DNA of 64,000 bases. It comes from Rhodovulum kholense (GTDB taxonomy: Bacteria; Pseudomonadota; Alphaproteobacteria; Rhodobacterales; Rhodobacteraceae). Under the pieces are notes generated by a model that searched no databases, was not told the origin of the DNA, and saw nothing but the letters and a program-made list of their open reading frames with translations. This document shows, piece after piece, positions 18,796-27,077 of this stretch (position 1 is its first letter; every line of letters starts with the position of its first letter). The stretch is from NCBI RefSeq assembly GCF_003053725.1, contig NZ_QAYC01000013.1, positions 54,872-118,871 on the forward strand, read 5' to 3'. The position numbers and the translations under genes were made by a program.

Positions 18796-20091
18796 ATGCA
18801 ACACGTCCAGACCCGCAGCGATGCGCCCGCTCGCAAGTCGATCTTCGACTCGCTGGAGCTGGACACGCGTCTGCTTGGCATGATCGGCGCCTTCGTGGTG
18901 CTGTGCCTGGTGTTCAATCTGGTGACCGACGGGCGGTTCCTGACGCCCCGGAACATCTTCAACCTGACGATCCAGACCGTCAGCGTGGCGATCATGGCCA
19001 CCGGCATGGTCTTCGTGATCGTCACCCGCAATATCGACCTGTCGGTCGGCGCGTTGCTGGCGACCTGCTCGGCGGTGATGGCGATGGTGCAGACCGTCGT
19101 TTTGCCCGACTGGCTGGGGCTTGGGCTCGGCCATTGGGCGATCGCACCGCTGGCCATCGCCGCGGGGCTCGCGACAGGCGCGGTGATCGGCGGGTTTCAG
19201 GGCTGGCTGGTGGGGTTTCTGGGCATCCCTGCCTTCATCGTCACGCTGGGCGGGCTTCTGGTCTGGCGCAACGTCGCCTGGTACCTGACCAACGGGCAGA
19301 CCATCGGCCCGCTGGACCCGACCTATCAGCTTCTGGGCGGCATCAACGGCACGCTCGGCGAAAGCCTCTCCTGGGGCTTCGGGCTGGCGGCGACCGTCTT
19401 CGCGCTGGTCTACATGGCCACCAGCCGCCGCAACCGCCGGGCGCATGATTTCCCGGTCAAGCCGCGCTGGGCCGAGGCGCTTCTGGGCCTCGTGGTCGCG
19501 GGCGCCATCCTCGGCTTCGTCGCGGTTCTGAACGCCTATGACGTTCCCGCCCGGCGTCTGGCGCGGATCTTCGAGTCCCGCGGCGAGGTCATGCCCGAGG
19601 GCTTTTCCGCGGGCTACGGGTTGCCCTTCTCGGTGATCCTGCTGATCCTGATCGCGGCCGGAATGACGGTGATCGCCCGGCGCACCCGGTTCGGGCGCTA
19701 TGTGTTCGCGACGGGCGGCAACCCCGATGCCGCTGCCCTGTCGGGGATCAACACGCGCTGGCTGACGGTCAAGGTCTTCGCGCTGATGGGTGTGCTGTGT
19801 GCGCTGTCGGCGGTGGTGGCCTCCGCCCGGCTGACCTTCCATTCGAACGATATCGGCACGCTGGACGAGCTGCGCGTGATCGCGGCCGCGGTGATCGGCG
19901 GCACGGCGCTCGCGGGCGGGTCGGGCACGATCTATGGCGCGATCCTCGGCGCGCTGATCATGCAGTCGCTGCAATCGGGCATGGCCATGGTGGGGGTCGA
20001 TGCGCCGTTCCAGAACATCGTCGTGGGCGCGGTTCTGGTGCTGGCGGTGCTGGTCGACATCCTCTACCGCAAACGGACGGGAGAACGGTGA
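18796..20091 (+). CDS. xylH: Xylose ABC transporter permease
   Basis: Inner-membrane permease of the importer, 431 residues with about ten hydrophobic segments. Motifs of the BPD_transp_2 family are present: [46 protein letters not shown] and a late [15 protein letters not shown]. The stop codon shares one base with the xylG start (TGATG), so the two are coupled. Confidence 0.93.
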   Translation: MQHVQTRSDAPARKSIFDSLELDTRLLGMIGAFVVLCLVFNLVTDGRFLTPRNIFNLTIQTVSVAIMATGMVFVIVTRNIDLSVGALLATCSAVMAMVQTVVLPDWLGLGLGHWAIAPLAIAAGLATGAVIGGFQGWLVGFLGIPAFIVTLGGLLVWRNVAWYLTNGQTIGPLDPTYQLLGGINGTLGESLSWGFGLAATVFALVYMATSRRNRRAHDFPVKPRWAEALLGLVVAGAILGFVAVLNAYDVPARRLARIFESRGEVMPEGFSAGYGLPFSVILLILIAAGMTVIARRTRFGRYVFATGGNPDAAALSGINTRWLTVKVFALMGVLCALSAVVASARLTFHSNDIGTLDELRVIAAAVIGGTALAGGSGTIYGAILGALIMQSLQSGMAMVGVDAPFQNIVVGAVLVLAVLVDILYRKRTGER

Positions 20092-20855
20092 TGGCTGGCC
20101 AGACCGGCACCCCCCTGGTCGAGATGAAGGACATCTCGATTTCCTTCGGCGGCATCAAGGCGGTCGATCATGTCTCGGTCGATCTCTATCCCGGCGAGGT
20201 CGTGGGGCTTCTGGGCCATAACGGCGCGGGCAAGTCGACGCTGATCAAGTGCCTCTCGGGCGCCTATCAGCGCGACGCGGGCGAGATCCTGATCGACGGC
20301 CGCCCCGCCGCCATCTCGAACCCGCGCGACGCCCGGCGCTACAACATCGAGACCATCTACCAGACGCTCGCCCTGGCCGACAATCTAGACGCCGCCTCGA
20401 ACCTCTTTCTCGGGCGCGAGCTGGTGACGTCGCTGGGGCTGATGGACGAGGCTGCGATGGAGGCCGAAACCCGCCGGATCATGGCCCGCCTCAACCCCAA
20501 TTTCCGCAAGTTCGCGGCCCCGGTCTCGGCGCTGTCGGGCGGGCAACGGCAGTCGGTCGCCATCGCCCGGGCGGTCTATTTCAACGCCCGCATCCTGATC
20601 ATGGACGAGCCCACCGCCGCCCTCGGTCCGCAAGAGACGCAGATGGTGGCCGAGCTGATCGGCGAGTTGAAACGGCAGGGGCTCGGGATCTTCCTGATCG
20701 ACCACGACGTCCATCAGGTCAAGGCGCTGTGCGACCGGGCGGCGGTGATGAAGAACGGCCAGCTTGTCGGCATCGTCCGGGTCGACGAGGTCACGACCGA
20801 CGACATTCTCGCGATGATCATCGCCGGCAAGAAGCCCGCTCATCTGGCGGACTGA
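20091..20855 (+). CDS. xylG: Sugar ABC transporter ATP-binding protein (single-domain XylG/FrcA type)
   Basis: Energises xylose import. The 254-residue protein has one ATPase domain: Walker [10 protein letters not shown] near residue 42, signature LSGGQRQS, Walker [12 protein letters not shown] and an H-loop region DHDVHQV. Enteric XylG is about twice as long with two domains; the short form is common in alphaproteobacteria, where it would act as a homodimer. Start ATG overlaps the xylH stop by one base. Confidence 0.9.
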   Translation: MAGQTGTPLVEMKDISISFGGIKAVDHVSVDLYPGEVVGLLGHNGAGKSTLIKCLSGAYQRDAGEILIDGRPAAISNPRDARRYNIETIYQTLALADNLDAASNLFLGRELVTSLGLMDEAAMEAETRRIMARLNPNFRKFAAPVSALSGGQRQSVAIARAVYFNARILIMDEPTAALGPQETQMVAELIGELKRQGLGIFLIDHDVHQVKALCDRAAVMKNGQLVGIVRVDEVTTDDILAMIIAGKKPAHLAD

Positions 20856-21011
20856 CGGCCGCCTGCCGAAGGCTTAAGCCCAGGCCGGCATCGGACTCGA
20901 CCAAGGCAAGCGCGGCCGTCTCTCCGCGTCCTGATGGAACTCCCCCCAAGGCCGCAATGTTGAGGCTTGTGCTGCGGGATTTCGGATGCTAGAGGGCTAG
21001 TCGCTTGACGT

Positions 21012-21085
21012 GGCGAGTTGGCGGAGTGGTTACGCAGCGGATTGCAAATCCGTGTACAGGAGTTCGATTCTCCTACTCGCCTCCA
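21012..21085 (+). tRNA. tRNA-Cys (GCA anticodon), prophage integration site
   Basis: Folds as a standard tRNA: acceptor arms GGCGAGT and ACTCGCC pair over seven bases, the anticodon loop reads ATTGCAAAT with GCA, the T-loop is TTCGATT, and a CCA end is encoded. GCA reads cysteine codons. The 3' 49 bases from 21037 are repeated perfectly at 63437-63485, so the prophage used this gene as attB and restored its 3' end. Confidence 0.95.
21037..21085 (+). repeat. attL (3' end of tRNA-Cys)
   Basis: Forty-nine bases from inside the anticodon stem through the encoded CCA are identical to 63437-63485. The flanking base on each side differs. The integrase gene ends 70 bp to the right, the normal position for a tRNA-targeting integrase. 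Confidence 0.92.
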
Positions 21086-21155
21086 CTACTTAGCGGTTTC
21101 GCTCCGCGATCTCTCAACAGCTCTCTCAACATTCACGTTCTGGTCCCGTTCCGTT

Positions 21156-22133
21156 CTAGAGCCTGCGTTCTTGCGCTTTGAGCGCCCGGACCTTCTGCCT
21201 CACATGGGCGGTGTAGTGCGCAACCATCGCCATGGACTGGCCGGTGACAGATGCGATTTCCTCATCTGTCAGCCCCAAGGAGCAGAGTTCCGAGGCCGCA
21301 GTGTAGCGCAGGGCATGAATGTCGTAGGCTTCCGCGCCGATCTTCTCCCTGACCTTCCTGACCGCCTGTGCGGCGCCTCTGTACGACCACGGGCCAGTTG
21401 CCCGCTCGTTGGTCAGAATGAAGACGCTGCGGCGGTCGGCCGCTTCAAGAGTGACCCGCAGCGTCTTTGTAAGCGGCACCCACAGGGTTTTGCCTGTCTT
21501 GTTCTGCCGGACGTCTATTCCGCCGTTCTCAAGGTCACCCCAGCGCATTTTCAGGACATCTCCGATCCGCTGCCCGGTTCCGAGGCAGAGCTCGAAGACA
21601 AGTAGCGCGCGCCCTTCCGCAGCGTCTCGATACGCCTTGACCAGATCGGCGGGCCACGGTCGACGATCTATCGTCTCGCCTTTCACCTGCTTGATGCCCT
21701 TGGCCGGGTTCTCGGACACCATGCCAATGTCGATGGCATGCTCCATCAGGATACGGGACACCTGAACCACGTAGTTTGCGAAACGGGCCGCGTCAGCGTT
21801 GGCATCGCGCAAGGCAATGAAATGCTTGCGCTGCGCCTTGACCGGATCGAGAGCACCCCATTTCGCCTCGATCACGGAGAGCACGCGCTCGTAATCCTTG
21901 CGGGTTCGGGGCGCCAGAGAGGTGAAGCGCTCGGATCGGCGGTAACTGTCGATCAGCCCGTTGAAGGTACGCTTGGACGGTGCGCGGACAGGCCCCTTTA
22001 GCCGAAGCGCATATTCCGCCCAGAACGCCGGGGTCAGTTCCTGGTTCTCCATCCGGACGGTCGGCTCGCCCCGGCGCTGCCAGTAGATCGCAGTTCCCTT
22101 GCGATAGACATGCTTCGGCAGGTCGCGCTTCAT
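21156..22133 (-). CDS. int: Tyrosine recombinase/integrase
   Basis: Catalyses integration and excision of the prophage. The 325-residue protein shows an N-terminal arm-binding portion, a core-binding helical domain around 55-145 and a catalytic domain with Arg189 (GTGQRIGD), Lys212 (QNKTGKT), His273 and Arg276 (DIHALRY) and the nucleophile Tyr307 (MVAHYT). The usual second histidine position appears as Gln299 in GQS. It is the last gene of the leftward operon and overlaps the preceding small gene by four bases. A C-terminal homologue lies beyond attR. Confidence 0.95.
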   Translation of the reverse strand: MKRDLPKHVYRKGTAIYWQRRGEPTVRMENQELTPAFWAEYALRLKGPVRAPSKRTFNGLIDSYRRSERFTSLAPRTRKDYERVLSVIEAKWGALDPVKAQRKHFIALRDANADAARFANYVVQVSRILMEHAIDIGMVSENPAKGIKQVKGETIDRRPWPADLVKAYRDAAEGRALLVFELCLGTGQRIGDVLKMRWGDLENGGIDVRQNKTGKTLWVPLTKTLRVTLEAADRRSVFILTNERATGPWSYRGAAQAVRKVREKIGAEAYDIHALRYTAASELCSLGLTDEEIASVTGQSMAMVAHYTAHVRQKVRALKAQERRL

Positions 22134-22300
22134 CGCCTCAGATCCATTGCTTCGAATTCGTCGATCTCATCCTGGTCTCGAAAAAGGATCAGTTCGACCT
22201 CCCGGCCTCTGACAATGACACGCTGCACCGTTTTTCCGCACGCCTCAACGGCGGAGATGAGGCGCCGCACGCGATCATCGGTACGGAGTTGCTTGCTCAT
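22130..22300 (-). CDS. Small phage protein upstream of integrase, excisionase position
   Basis: A 56-residue protein (MSKQLRTDDRVRRLISAVEA...) with a basic N-terminal half and an acidic end. It overlaps the genes on both sides by four bases (ATGA junctions), which supports it being real. The position just before int is where excisionase genes often lie, but I see no clear helix-turn-helix of known Xis families, so function is open. Confidence 0.65.
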   Translation of the reverse strand: MSKQLRTDDRVRRLISAVEACGKTVQRVIVRGREVELILFRDQDEIDEFEAMDLRR

Positions 22301-23349
22301 GGCGCGTCCCTGCCCTCCTCCATCCAGTCTTTCTCCGGCGCCATGCCCATGGCCACCGCCATCCCATCCCATGTCCTGCCGTCGATCAGGCGACCAGCGG
22401 CACGCTTGCCGACGCGGCGAACGCCGACAGCGGGGAGTTTCTGCACGTAAGGCCAGAACACCCATTCGCCGTCCTGCCAGAAGCGCGCCTCCTGATCGCC
22501 ACGATGCGAGCCGCCGTCGAAGCACCCGTCCATAGGGTAAGCTGCCAACGGCTCGCCATCATCGTCGCCCAAAAGAACGCAGGGCGACCATTCCCCCCAC
22601 TGCTTGAAGAAGAAGGCCACGCCCGCCGCCTGGCACTGGTCGCGCAGGCCGCGCACCCAATCCGGGTGCATCGGGCGCGCGCGCGGGCCGCTCTCGCCGC
22701 CGACGATCACCCAATCGAGCGCGGGAATTGTGCCGCTGGCAGATCCGCCGCCGCGCGCTGCGCCGAAATCGCAACCCCACCGCTTCTGGTGGAGGTGAGG
22801 CTTCAGATCCACCGGCCCCAGCAGCGGCTCGGCCGAGACGAACCGGGCAGCGGCTGGTGTCGCGAGCAGGTGCGGGATTCGCGCGTCGGCGGTGGCCTGG
22901 TCCTCGATGCTGGTGCCGAGCCAGACGTTGGGCCAGCCATCGCCCCATTCGGGAAGGTCACCGTATTCCTCGGGGTGCAGATACCGCGCAATGTTCTGCG
23001 GGCGCTTGGTCAACAGAAGCCAGTCCAAGTTCGGCGTGCGGTGGATCAGGTGCCATAGATCACCGCGCCACCCGCTGGTGATGGAGCGATCATTGTCGAA
23101 CACATCGGCCAGAGAGGCGCAGAACACCTGATGCCGAACGCCCGACTTGGCTGCGGCCTTGTCCCATGCCAGCGGCTTCCGCCAGTTCGCAGAGCTGGTG
23201 CGGCGCCGCACATGCGGTCCCCACGAATTGCCCCAGCGTGCATCCCATGCGGCGGCATAGCAATTGTCGCAAGCCGGGCTGATCTTGGTGCAGCCGATCC
23301 ACGGGTTGAACGTGTGCTTGCACCACTCGATCTTGCTGTTCTCCGCCAT
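22297..23349 (-). CDS. Phage Gp37/Gp68 family protein (DUF5131)
   Basis: A 350-residue protein beginning MAENSKIEWCKHTFNPWIGC, with four early cysteines (WC, GC, AC, NC in the TKISPACDNCYA stretch) that could bind metal, then SAEPLLGPVD and GGESGPRARPMHPDWVRGLRDQC, all characteristic of this phage family. Its biochemical role is not established. I take the start at 23349, whose ATG overlaps the preceding stop by one base and follows GAGAGG. Confidence 0.85.
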   Translation of the reverse strand: MAENSKIEWCKHTFNPWIGCTKISPACDNCYAAAWDARWGNSWGPHVRRRTSSANWRKPLAWDKAAAKSGVRHQVFCASLADVFDNDRSITSGWRGDLWHLIHRTPNLDWLLLTKRPQNIARYLHPEEYGDLPEWGDGWPNVWLGTSIEDQATADARIPHLLATPAAARFVSAEPLLGPVDLKPHLHQKRWGCDFGAARGGGSASGTIPALDWVIVGGESGPRARPMHPDWVRGLRDQCQAAGVAFFFKQWGEWSPCVLLGDDDGEPLAAYPMDGCFDGGSHRGDQEARFWQDGEWVFWPYVQKLPAVGVRRVGKRAAGRLIDGRTWDGMAVAMGMAPEKDWMEEGRDAP

Positions 23350-23687
23350 CAATCCTCTCCCCAATAGTCCATGTCGCCCTCGGCGCATGCTTCCGGCCCA
23401 TCGGCGCGGTAATGAGCATCGGCCCAATAGGACGGCGCGACCTTCCGGGCGTAGGCTTCGACCGGCTCGCCATCATCGAAGTGGGTGAAACCGCATTGCG
23501 CCAAGCAGTGGCCGACAAAGCGTTCGACGAACGCCTCTTCGGTGATCTCAGTTGTGGCCCCGCCTTCCAGCGCTTCTACGCGGGCCTGCAGCTCGGCAAT
23601 CTCGGCGGTCAGGCCCGCCAGTTCGTCGCAATTGTGCCGGGCGAGGCTCTCGATCTCCTCGATCCGGTCGAGGGTGGTCGGGGGCAT
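23349..23687 (-). CDS. Hypothetical phage protein with N-terminal coiled coil
   Basis: 112 residues. The first 45 (TLDRIEEIESLARHNCDELA, then a leucine/glutamate-rich run) look like a coiled coil, followed by an acidic, aromatic C-terminal part. Start at 23687 chosen because AAGGAG lies about eight bases upstream. It overlaps the DUF5131 gene by one base. No function recognised. Confidence 0.65.
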   Translation of the reverse strand: MPPTTLDRIEEIESLARHNCDELAGLTAEIAELQARVEALEGGATTEITEEAFVERFVGHCLAQCGFTHFDDGEPVEAYARKVAPSYWADAHYRADGPEACAEGDMDYWGED

Positions 23688-23724
23688 CAGAGGGGCTCCT
23701 TCATGGTCTGGGGATCGCACCGGG

Positions 23725-25392
23725 TCATCCGGCATGGCGCTGTGCCTCGGGGCACGGGGACGCGGCCAGGTGGGGGCAATTGGCGGCGATGATCGCGGCG
23801 GCGACGGGTGGGCAGACCGAGTTGCCGCACATGCGGGTCTGTTCGGTCTTGGTGAAGGCGCGGCCGTCCGGGGCGGTGTCGATCCGGTAGCTCTCGGGGA
23901 AGCCCTGGGCGCGGAACATCTCGCGCGGGGTCAGCATGCGCATGCCGATATCGGCAATGGCATAGGTCGCGCCGTCGATCTCGACCGTCACCAGCCCGAA
24001 GGTATCGCGGGTCGAGAGCGTGTGCAGCGGCGTGCCCGCGGCCTGGCCGGTGCCCGCGCCGTAGTATTTCTGCAGGAAGGCCGCGACCAGCGCGCCATGG
24101 CCGCCCCCGGCGCAGAGCGTCGGCACGGGCGCATCGAGGGGCTGATCCCGCCGCGTGGTGCCGTGCAGGCTCATCAGATGCGCGGCCACGATCTGCTGCT
24201 GCGTGCCGCGGGTGGTGAGGGTGGAGAGCGGCGCCCCGGCCGGGCGGCCGGCATGGCGCTGCATCCGCGCCCCGGCATTGTGCTGGGCGAGGAAGGCCGC
24301 GACGAGGGCATGCTTGGCGCCGCCCGCGACCACGGTGCCGAGCGGGCGGTCGAGCCCGGGCACGCGGGGCGCCTGGCCCGGCCGCTCGCCATAGCCGGTC
24401 TGGATCAGGGTCGGCAGGATCAGGGCGTTCTGGTCCTTCGCGCTGGCGGTGACGGTGTGCAGCGGATCGAAGCCCGAGCGCACCGCGCCGCCCTGCTGGG
24501 CATAGGTCACGAGGAACGGCTCCTGCGCCTCGATCACGTAGCGCATCACGCCGCGGGCGATGCGGCGCAGGGTCGGCTCTTTCAAGGGGCGCACCGCGCG
24601 CAGCCCGTGCCGGGCCGTGATCTCGGCCGAGCTGTCGAAGATCGACGGGCATGGCAGCGACCAGTCGACGATATCGGCGGCACTGCGCCAGGGCGCGCGG
24701 CGGCCCGCCAGCACCTCGGGACTGTCCGGGGCGCCGTGGGTCGGCGCGGGCCAGGCGATGGGGCGGCCGTCGCGGCGGGCGATCAGGAAAAGCCGCTTGC
24801 GGATCGTGGGCGCGCCATAGTCGCAGGCGCGCAGCTCGCGCCACTCGACGCGATAGCCGAGGCGGCGCAGCTCGCCGACCCAATGGCGGAAGGTCTGGCC
24901 GCGGCGCTCGGGACAGGGGCGGTTGGCCTCGGTCAGCGGGCCCCAATCGCGGAACTCCTCGACATTTTCCAGCGCGATCACCTCGGGCCGGACCCGCCGC
25001 GCCCAGAGCACGACGACCCAGGCGAGGTCGCGGATGTTGCGGGCGACGGGCTTGCCGCCCTTGGCCTTGCTGTGGTGCTTGCAGTCGGGGCTGAACCAGG
25101 CGAGCCCGACACGGCGGCCGCGGCAGATCTCGGCCGGATCGACATGCCAGACATTGGAATTGAGGTGCCGCGTGGCCGGGTGGTTGGCCTCATGCAGGGC
25201 GAGCGCCGCGGCATCGTGGTTGATCGCGACATCGGGGCTGCGGCCGAGCGCCATCTCGATCCCGGTCGAGGCCCCGCCCCCGCCCGCGAAGCTGTCGACG
25301 ATCATCGGGGTCGGGTCGAAGGGGGTCCGGGTCGCGGGCTCGACCGGAAAGAGGGCGCCATCGGGCATCGGCTGGGGGTCCTTGTATGTCAT
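23725..25392 (-). CDS. DNA (cytosine-5) methyltransferase, orphan phage type
   Basis: Methylates cytosine C5 in a specific DNA sequence. The 555-residue protein has motif I FAGGGGAS, a motif IV region reading FSPDCKHHSKAKGG, motif VI ENVEEF, motif VIII RKRLFLIARR and motif X GNSVCPPVAAAI. In cellular enzymes motif IV reads PPCQ; here PDCK keeps the catalytic cysteine. A long middle insertion with repeated T-P-L-H-T-like segments is presumably target recognition. No restriction endonuclease accompanies it, so self-protection against host restriction is likely. Start at 25392 overlaps the previous gene by four bases. Confidence 0.9.
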   Translation of the reverse strand: MTYKDPQPMPDGALFPVEPATRTPFDPTPMIVDSFAGGGGASTGIEMALGRSPDVAINHDAAALALHEANHPATRHLNSNVWHVDPAEICRGRRVGLAWFSPDCKHHSKAKGGKPVARNIRDLAWVVVLWARRVRPEVIALENVEEFRDWGPLTEANRPCPERRGQTFRHWVGELRRLGYRVEWRELRACDYGAPTIRKRLFLIARRDGRPIAWPAPTHGAPDSPEVLAGRRAPWRSAADIVDWSLPCPSIFDSSAEITARHGLRAVRPLKEPTLRRIARGVMRYVIEAQEPFLVTYAQQGGAVRSGFDPLHTVTASAKDQNALILPTLIQTGYGERPGQAPRVPGLDRPLGTVVAGGAKHALVAAFLAQHNAGARMQRHAGRPAGAPLSTLTTRGTQQQIVAAHLMSLHGTTRRDQPLDAPVPTLCAGGGHGALVAAFLQKYYGAGTGQAAGTPLHTLSTRDTFGLVTVEIDGATYAIADIGMRMLTPREMFRAQGFPESYRIDTAPDGRAFTKTEQTRMCGNSVCPPVAAAIIAANCPHLAASPCPEAQRHAG

Positions 25393-25643
25393 TCGAAGGG
25401 ACAGAGGCGGATGGCCGCCTCCATCCAGTTGCGGGCGGCCTCGTCGCGGCCGGTGGCAGTCAGCCCGAAGAGCTGGATCTCGTAGAAGGCCGCCCGCCCG
25501 GGCAGCGCTGGGATTTCGAGCCCGTGGCGGCGAAGCGCGCCGCGGATGGCGGCGAGGCGGACCTCGGGAGCGGCGCCCTGCCATTCGGCGACGAAGGCGG
25601 ACAGCGCGTCGGGTGGCGGAGCGATGGCGTCGATGAGGCTCAT
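25389..25643 (-). CDS. Hypothetical phage protein (84 aa)
   Basis: A small, mostly helical protein (MSLIDAIAPPPDALSAFVAE...) overlapping both neighbours by four bases in the leftward operon. No motif recognised. Confidence 0.7.
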   Translation of the reverse strand: MSLIDAIAPPPDALSAFVAEWQGAAPEVRLAAIRGALRRHGLEIPALPGRAAFYEIQLFGLTATGRDEAARNWMEAAIRLCPFE

Positions 25644-25867
25644 GCGGCACCGCCTGCCCGGGCCTGTTCGGCCAAGGCGCTGAGCGTGCTGGCGCGGCCC
25701 TGCAACCGCTCGGCCCGGGCGAAGGCGGCGCGGGCGAGCAGCGGCTTGCCGTCGCGCGCGCTCGATTTGGCGGCGACGCGGGCGGTGTTGGCCTCAGTCT
25801 GGGCCTGGGCGGCTTCGGTCGCGAGGCGGTCGGCGATCTGCGGGGCAATGGCGAGGATCGCGGCCAT
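25640..25867 (-). CDS. Hypothetical alanine-rich phage protein (75 aa)
   Basis: Starts MAAILAIAPQIADRLATEAA and continues as an Ala/Arg-rich helix. The start codon at 25867 overlaps the stop of the upstream membrane peptide, and the end overlaps the next gene by four bases. I chose this start over a longer frame because of this junction. Confidence 0.65.
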   Translation of the reverse strand: MAAILAIAPQIADRLATEAAQAQTEANTARVAAKSSARDGKPLLARAAFARAERLQGRASTLSALAEQARAGGAA

Positions 25868-26019
25868 CAGAGGCTGGCCTCCGCGATCCGAGCCAGCGTG
25901 ACGCCGCCCCAGGCCGAGCCAACGAAGAGCGCGCCGATCAGGGCGCCCAGCAGCGCGTCGCGCCAGGTGCCGAAGCCGTATGTTGCGGGAAGGTCGGGGA
26001 TTTTGGGCATGCGGGGCAT
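25867..26019 (-). CDS. Small single-pass membrane protein (50 aa)
   Basis: MPRMPKIPDL followed by one hydrophobic helix (DALLGALIGALFVGSAWGG). A GGAGG lies five bases before the ATG at 26019, a strong indication of real translation. It is coupled to the gene downstream. Role unknown; its place in the early operon argues for a host-membrane or exclusion role only weakly. Confidence 0.65.
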   Translation of the reverse strand: MPRMPKIPDLPATYGFGTWRDALLGALIGALFVGSAWGGVTLARIAEASL

Positions 26020-26075
26020 GAGGTCCTCCGGGTCTGGGCATGGGATGAGGGCCGACGCGCGGCCCGCACCGATGC

Positions 26076-26367
26076 TCAGAGACCGGCGTTCTCGCTGTCG
26101 TCGCCCTCGGCCTCGCCCGGATCGGCGGGCTCGGGATCGGCGGCCTCGACCTCCTTCGGGTCGGTGCCGGTTGGGGGCGCGGTAGTAGATGCAGCCCGGC
26201 GCGTGGGTGCGCTGGAAGGCGTTGGTGCCCGCGATGGCGGCAAAGCAGCCCGCGCCGTCGGCCGAGGGCTGGCGGATCGCCGACAGATCCTCGGTGGCGT
26301 TGATGGCGGCGAGCGCGGGCGCGGCCAGCAGGGCAAGCGCGGTGGCGGTGGTCAGGATGGTCTTCAT
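26076..26367 (-). pseudogene. Exported small protein, apparently frameshifted at a C5/G5 run
   Basis: First gene of the leftward operon. It starts at 26367 with an AAGGGA site and a signal peptide (MKTILTTATALALLAAPALA), then about 45 residues including two cysteines (GCFAAIAG, GCIYYRAP). At a run of five C (minus strand, near 26175-26180) the original frame turns into Arg-rich nonsense. The neighbouring frame continues with an acidic, protein-like tail (TGTDPKEVEAADPEPADPGE...) and stops at 26076. A one-base indel would restore a 96-residue exported protein. Sequencing error or programmed slippage cannot be excluded. Confidence 0.55.
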
Positions 26368-26398
26368 GGATTTGTCCCTTGCTGTAGTCGGCAAGGAG

Positions 26399-26453
26399 AA
26401 TTTACATATTGTAAATTTTATCGTCAACGCGGAAATTTACATAGCGTGAAAAT
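26399..26453 (-). promoter_or_regulatory. Leftward early promoter with two repressor-type operators
   Basis: On the minus strand TTGACG (26422-26427) and TAAATT (26399-26404) are separated by 17 bases, a good sigma-70-like promoter for the 26367-to-int operon. A near-perfect palindrome AATTTACATATTGTAAATT (26399-26417) covers the -10, and a second copy AAATTTACATAGCGTGAAAAT (26433-26453) lies just upstream of the -35. Both share the ACATAnnGTnAAA core found at the repressor/cro switch, so the prophage repressor likely silences this promoter. Confidence 0.7.
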
Positions 26454-26528
26454 ATGGCGCCGAGCACTGTCCTCACCCCATCAGCGTCAGGCTGGCGGCA
26501 TGCATGCCACCACGCGAGGCGAGGATTT

Positions 26529-26569
26529 TTGTTACTACACCATTGCGCCTCATATTTTACTGTAGTAAC
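26529..26569 (+). promoter_or_regulatory. brnT promoter with inverted-repeat operator
   Basis: Perfect 9-bp arms GTTACTACA (26531-26539) and TGTAGTAAC (26561-26569) are 30 bp apart centre to centre, about three helical turns. Between them TATTTT (26553-26558) with TTGTTA (26529-26534) would form a promoter with an 18-bp spacer. BrnA antitoxins are known to autoregulate, so this palindrome is the natural BrnA/BrnTA site. Confidence 0.6.
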
Positions 26570-26577
26570 GATAATTC

Positions 26578-26850
26578 ATGCGTATCGAGTTCGACCTGTC
26601 AAAGCGCAATAGCACCCTTGAGGCCAGAGGATTGGACATAGCTGCGGCGGCGGAGGTGTTCGAGGGCCCGCACATGACAGTCGAAGATGACCGCGCCGAC
26701 TATGGCGAAACCCGGCTCATCACTATTGGGTTTATGTCAAGGAGAATGGTCGTTCTGGTCTGGACCGAACGCGGCGACGCACGCCGCATCATCAGCATAA
26801 GGAAAGCCAATGACCGAGAGCAAAAAGCATACGGCCCCCGATTTGAGTGA
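26578..26850 (+). CDS. brnT: BrnT-family type II toxin (ribonuclease)
   Basis: A 90-residue RelE-fold toxin that halts growth by cutting RNA. It begins MRIEFDLSKRNSTLEARGLD and carries the family features EVFEG, DDRADYGETRLITIGF and a C-terminal RIISIRKANDREQKAY with the basic catalytic residues. The antitoxin gene overlaps its end by about 40 bases. The pair sits between the leftward promoter and the repressor, so it may stabilise the prophage. Confidence 0.88.
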   Translation: MRIEFDLSKRNSTLEARGLDIAAAAEVFEGPHMTVEDDRADYGETRLITIGFMSRRMVVLVWTERGDARRIISIRKANDREQKAYGPRFE

Positions 26851-27052
26851 CGACGCCCCCGATCTGTCCGCCCCGGAATGGCAGGAGAAATTTGCGGCCG
26901 CCAAGGTTCAGCGGGGCCGCCCAAAGGCCGAAAAGACAAAGGTCAGCACCACGATCCGCCTGAGCCCTGAGGTCATCGAGTACTTCAAGGCGGACGGCCC
27001 TGGCTGGCAGAGCCGGATTGATGAAGCGTTGCGGAAGGTGGCTGGCCTGTAA
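26810..27052 (+). CDS. brnA: BrnA-family antitoxin
   Basis: An 80-residue antitoxin that neutralises BrnT and represses the operon. The N-terminal half is acidic, and the C-terminal half has a ribbon-helix-helix stretch (KVSTTIRLSPEVIEYFKADG, then WQSRIDEALRKV) that fits the BrnA family. It overlaps brnT, ensuring coupled translation. Confidence 0.88.
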   Translation: MTESKKHTAPDLSDDAPDLSAPEWQEKFAAAKVQRGRPKAEKTKVSTTIRLSPEVIEYFKADGPGWQSRIDEALRKVAGL

Positions 27053-27077
27053 CGGCCTTATCCTGTTGGCGTCGAGG

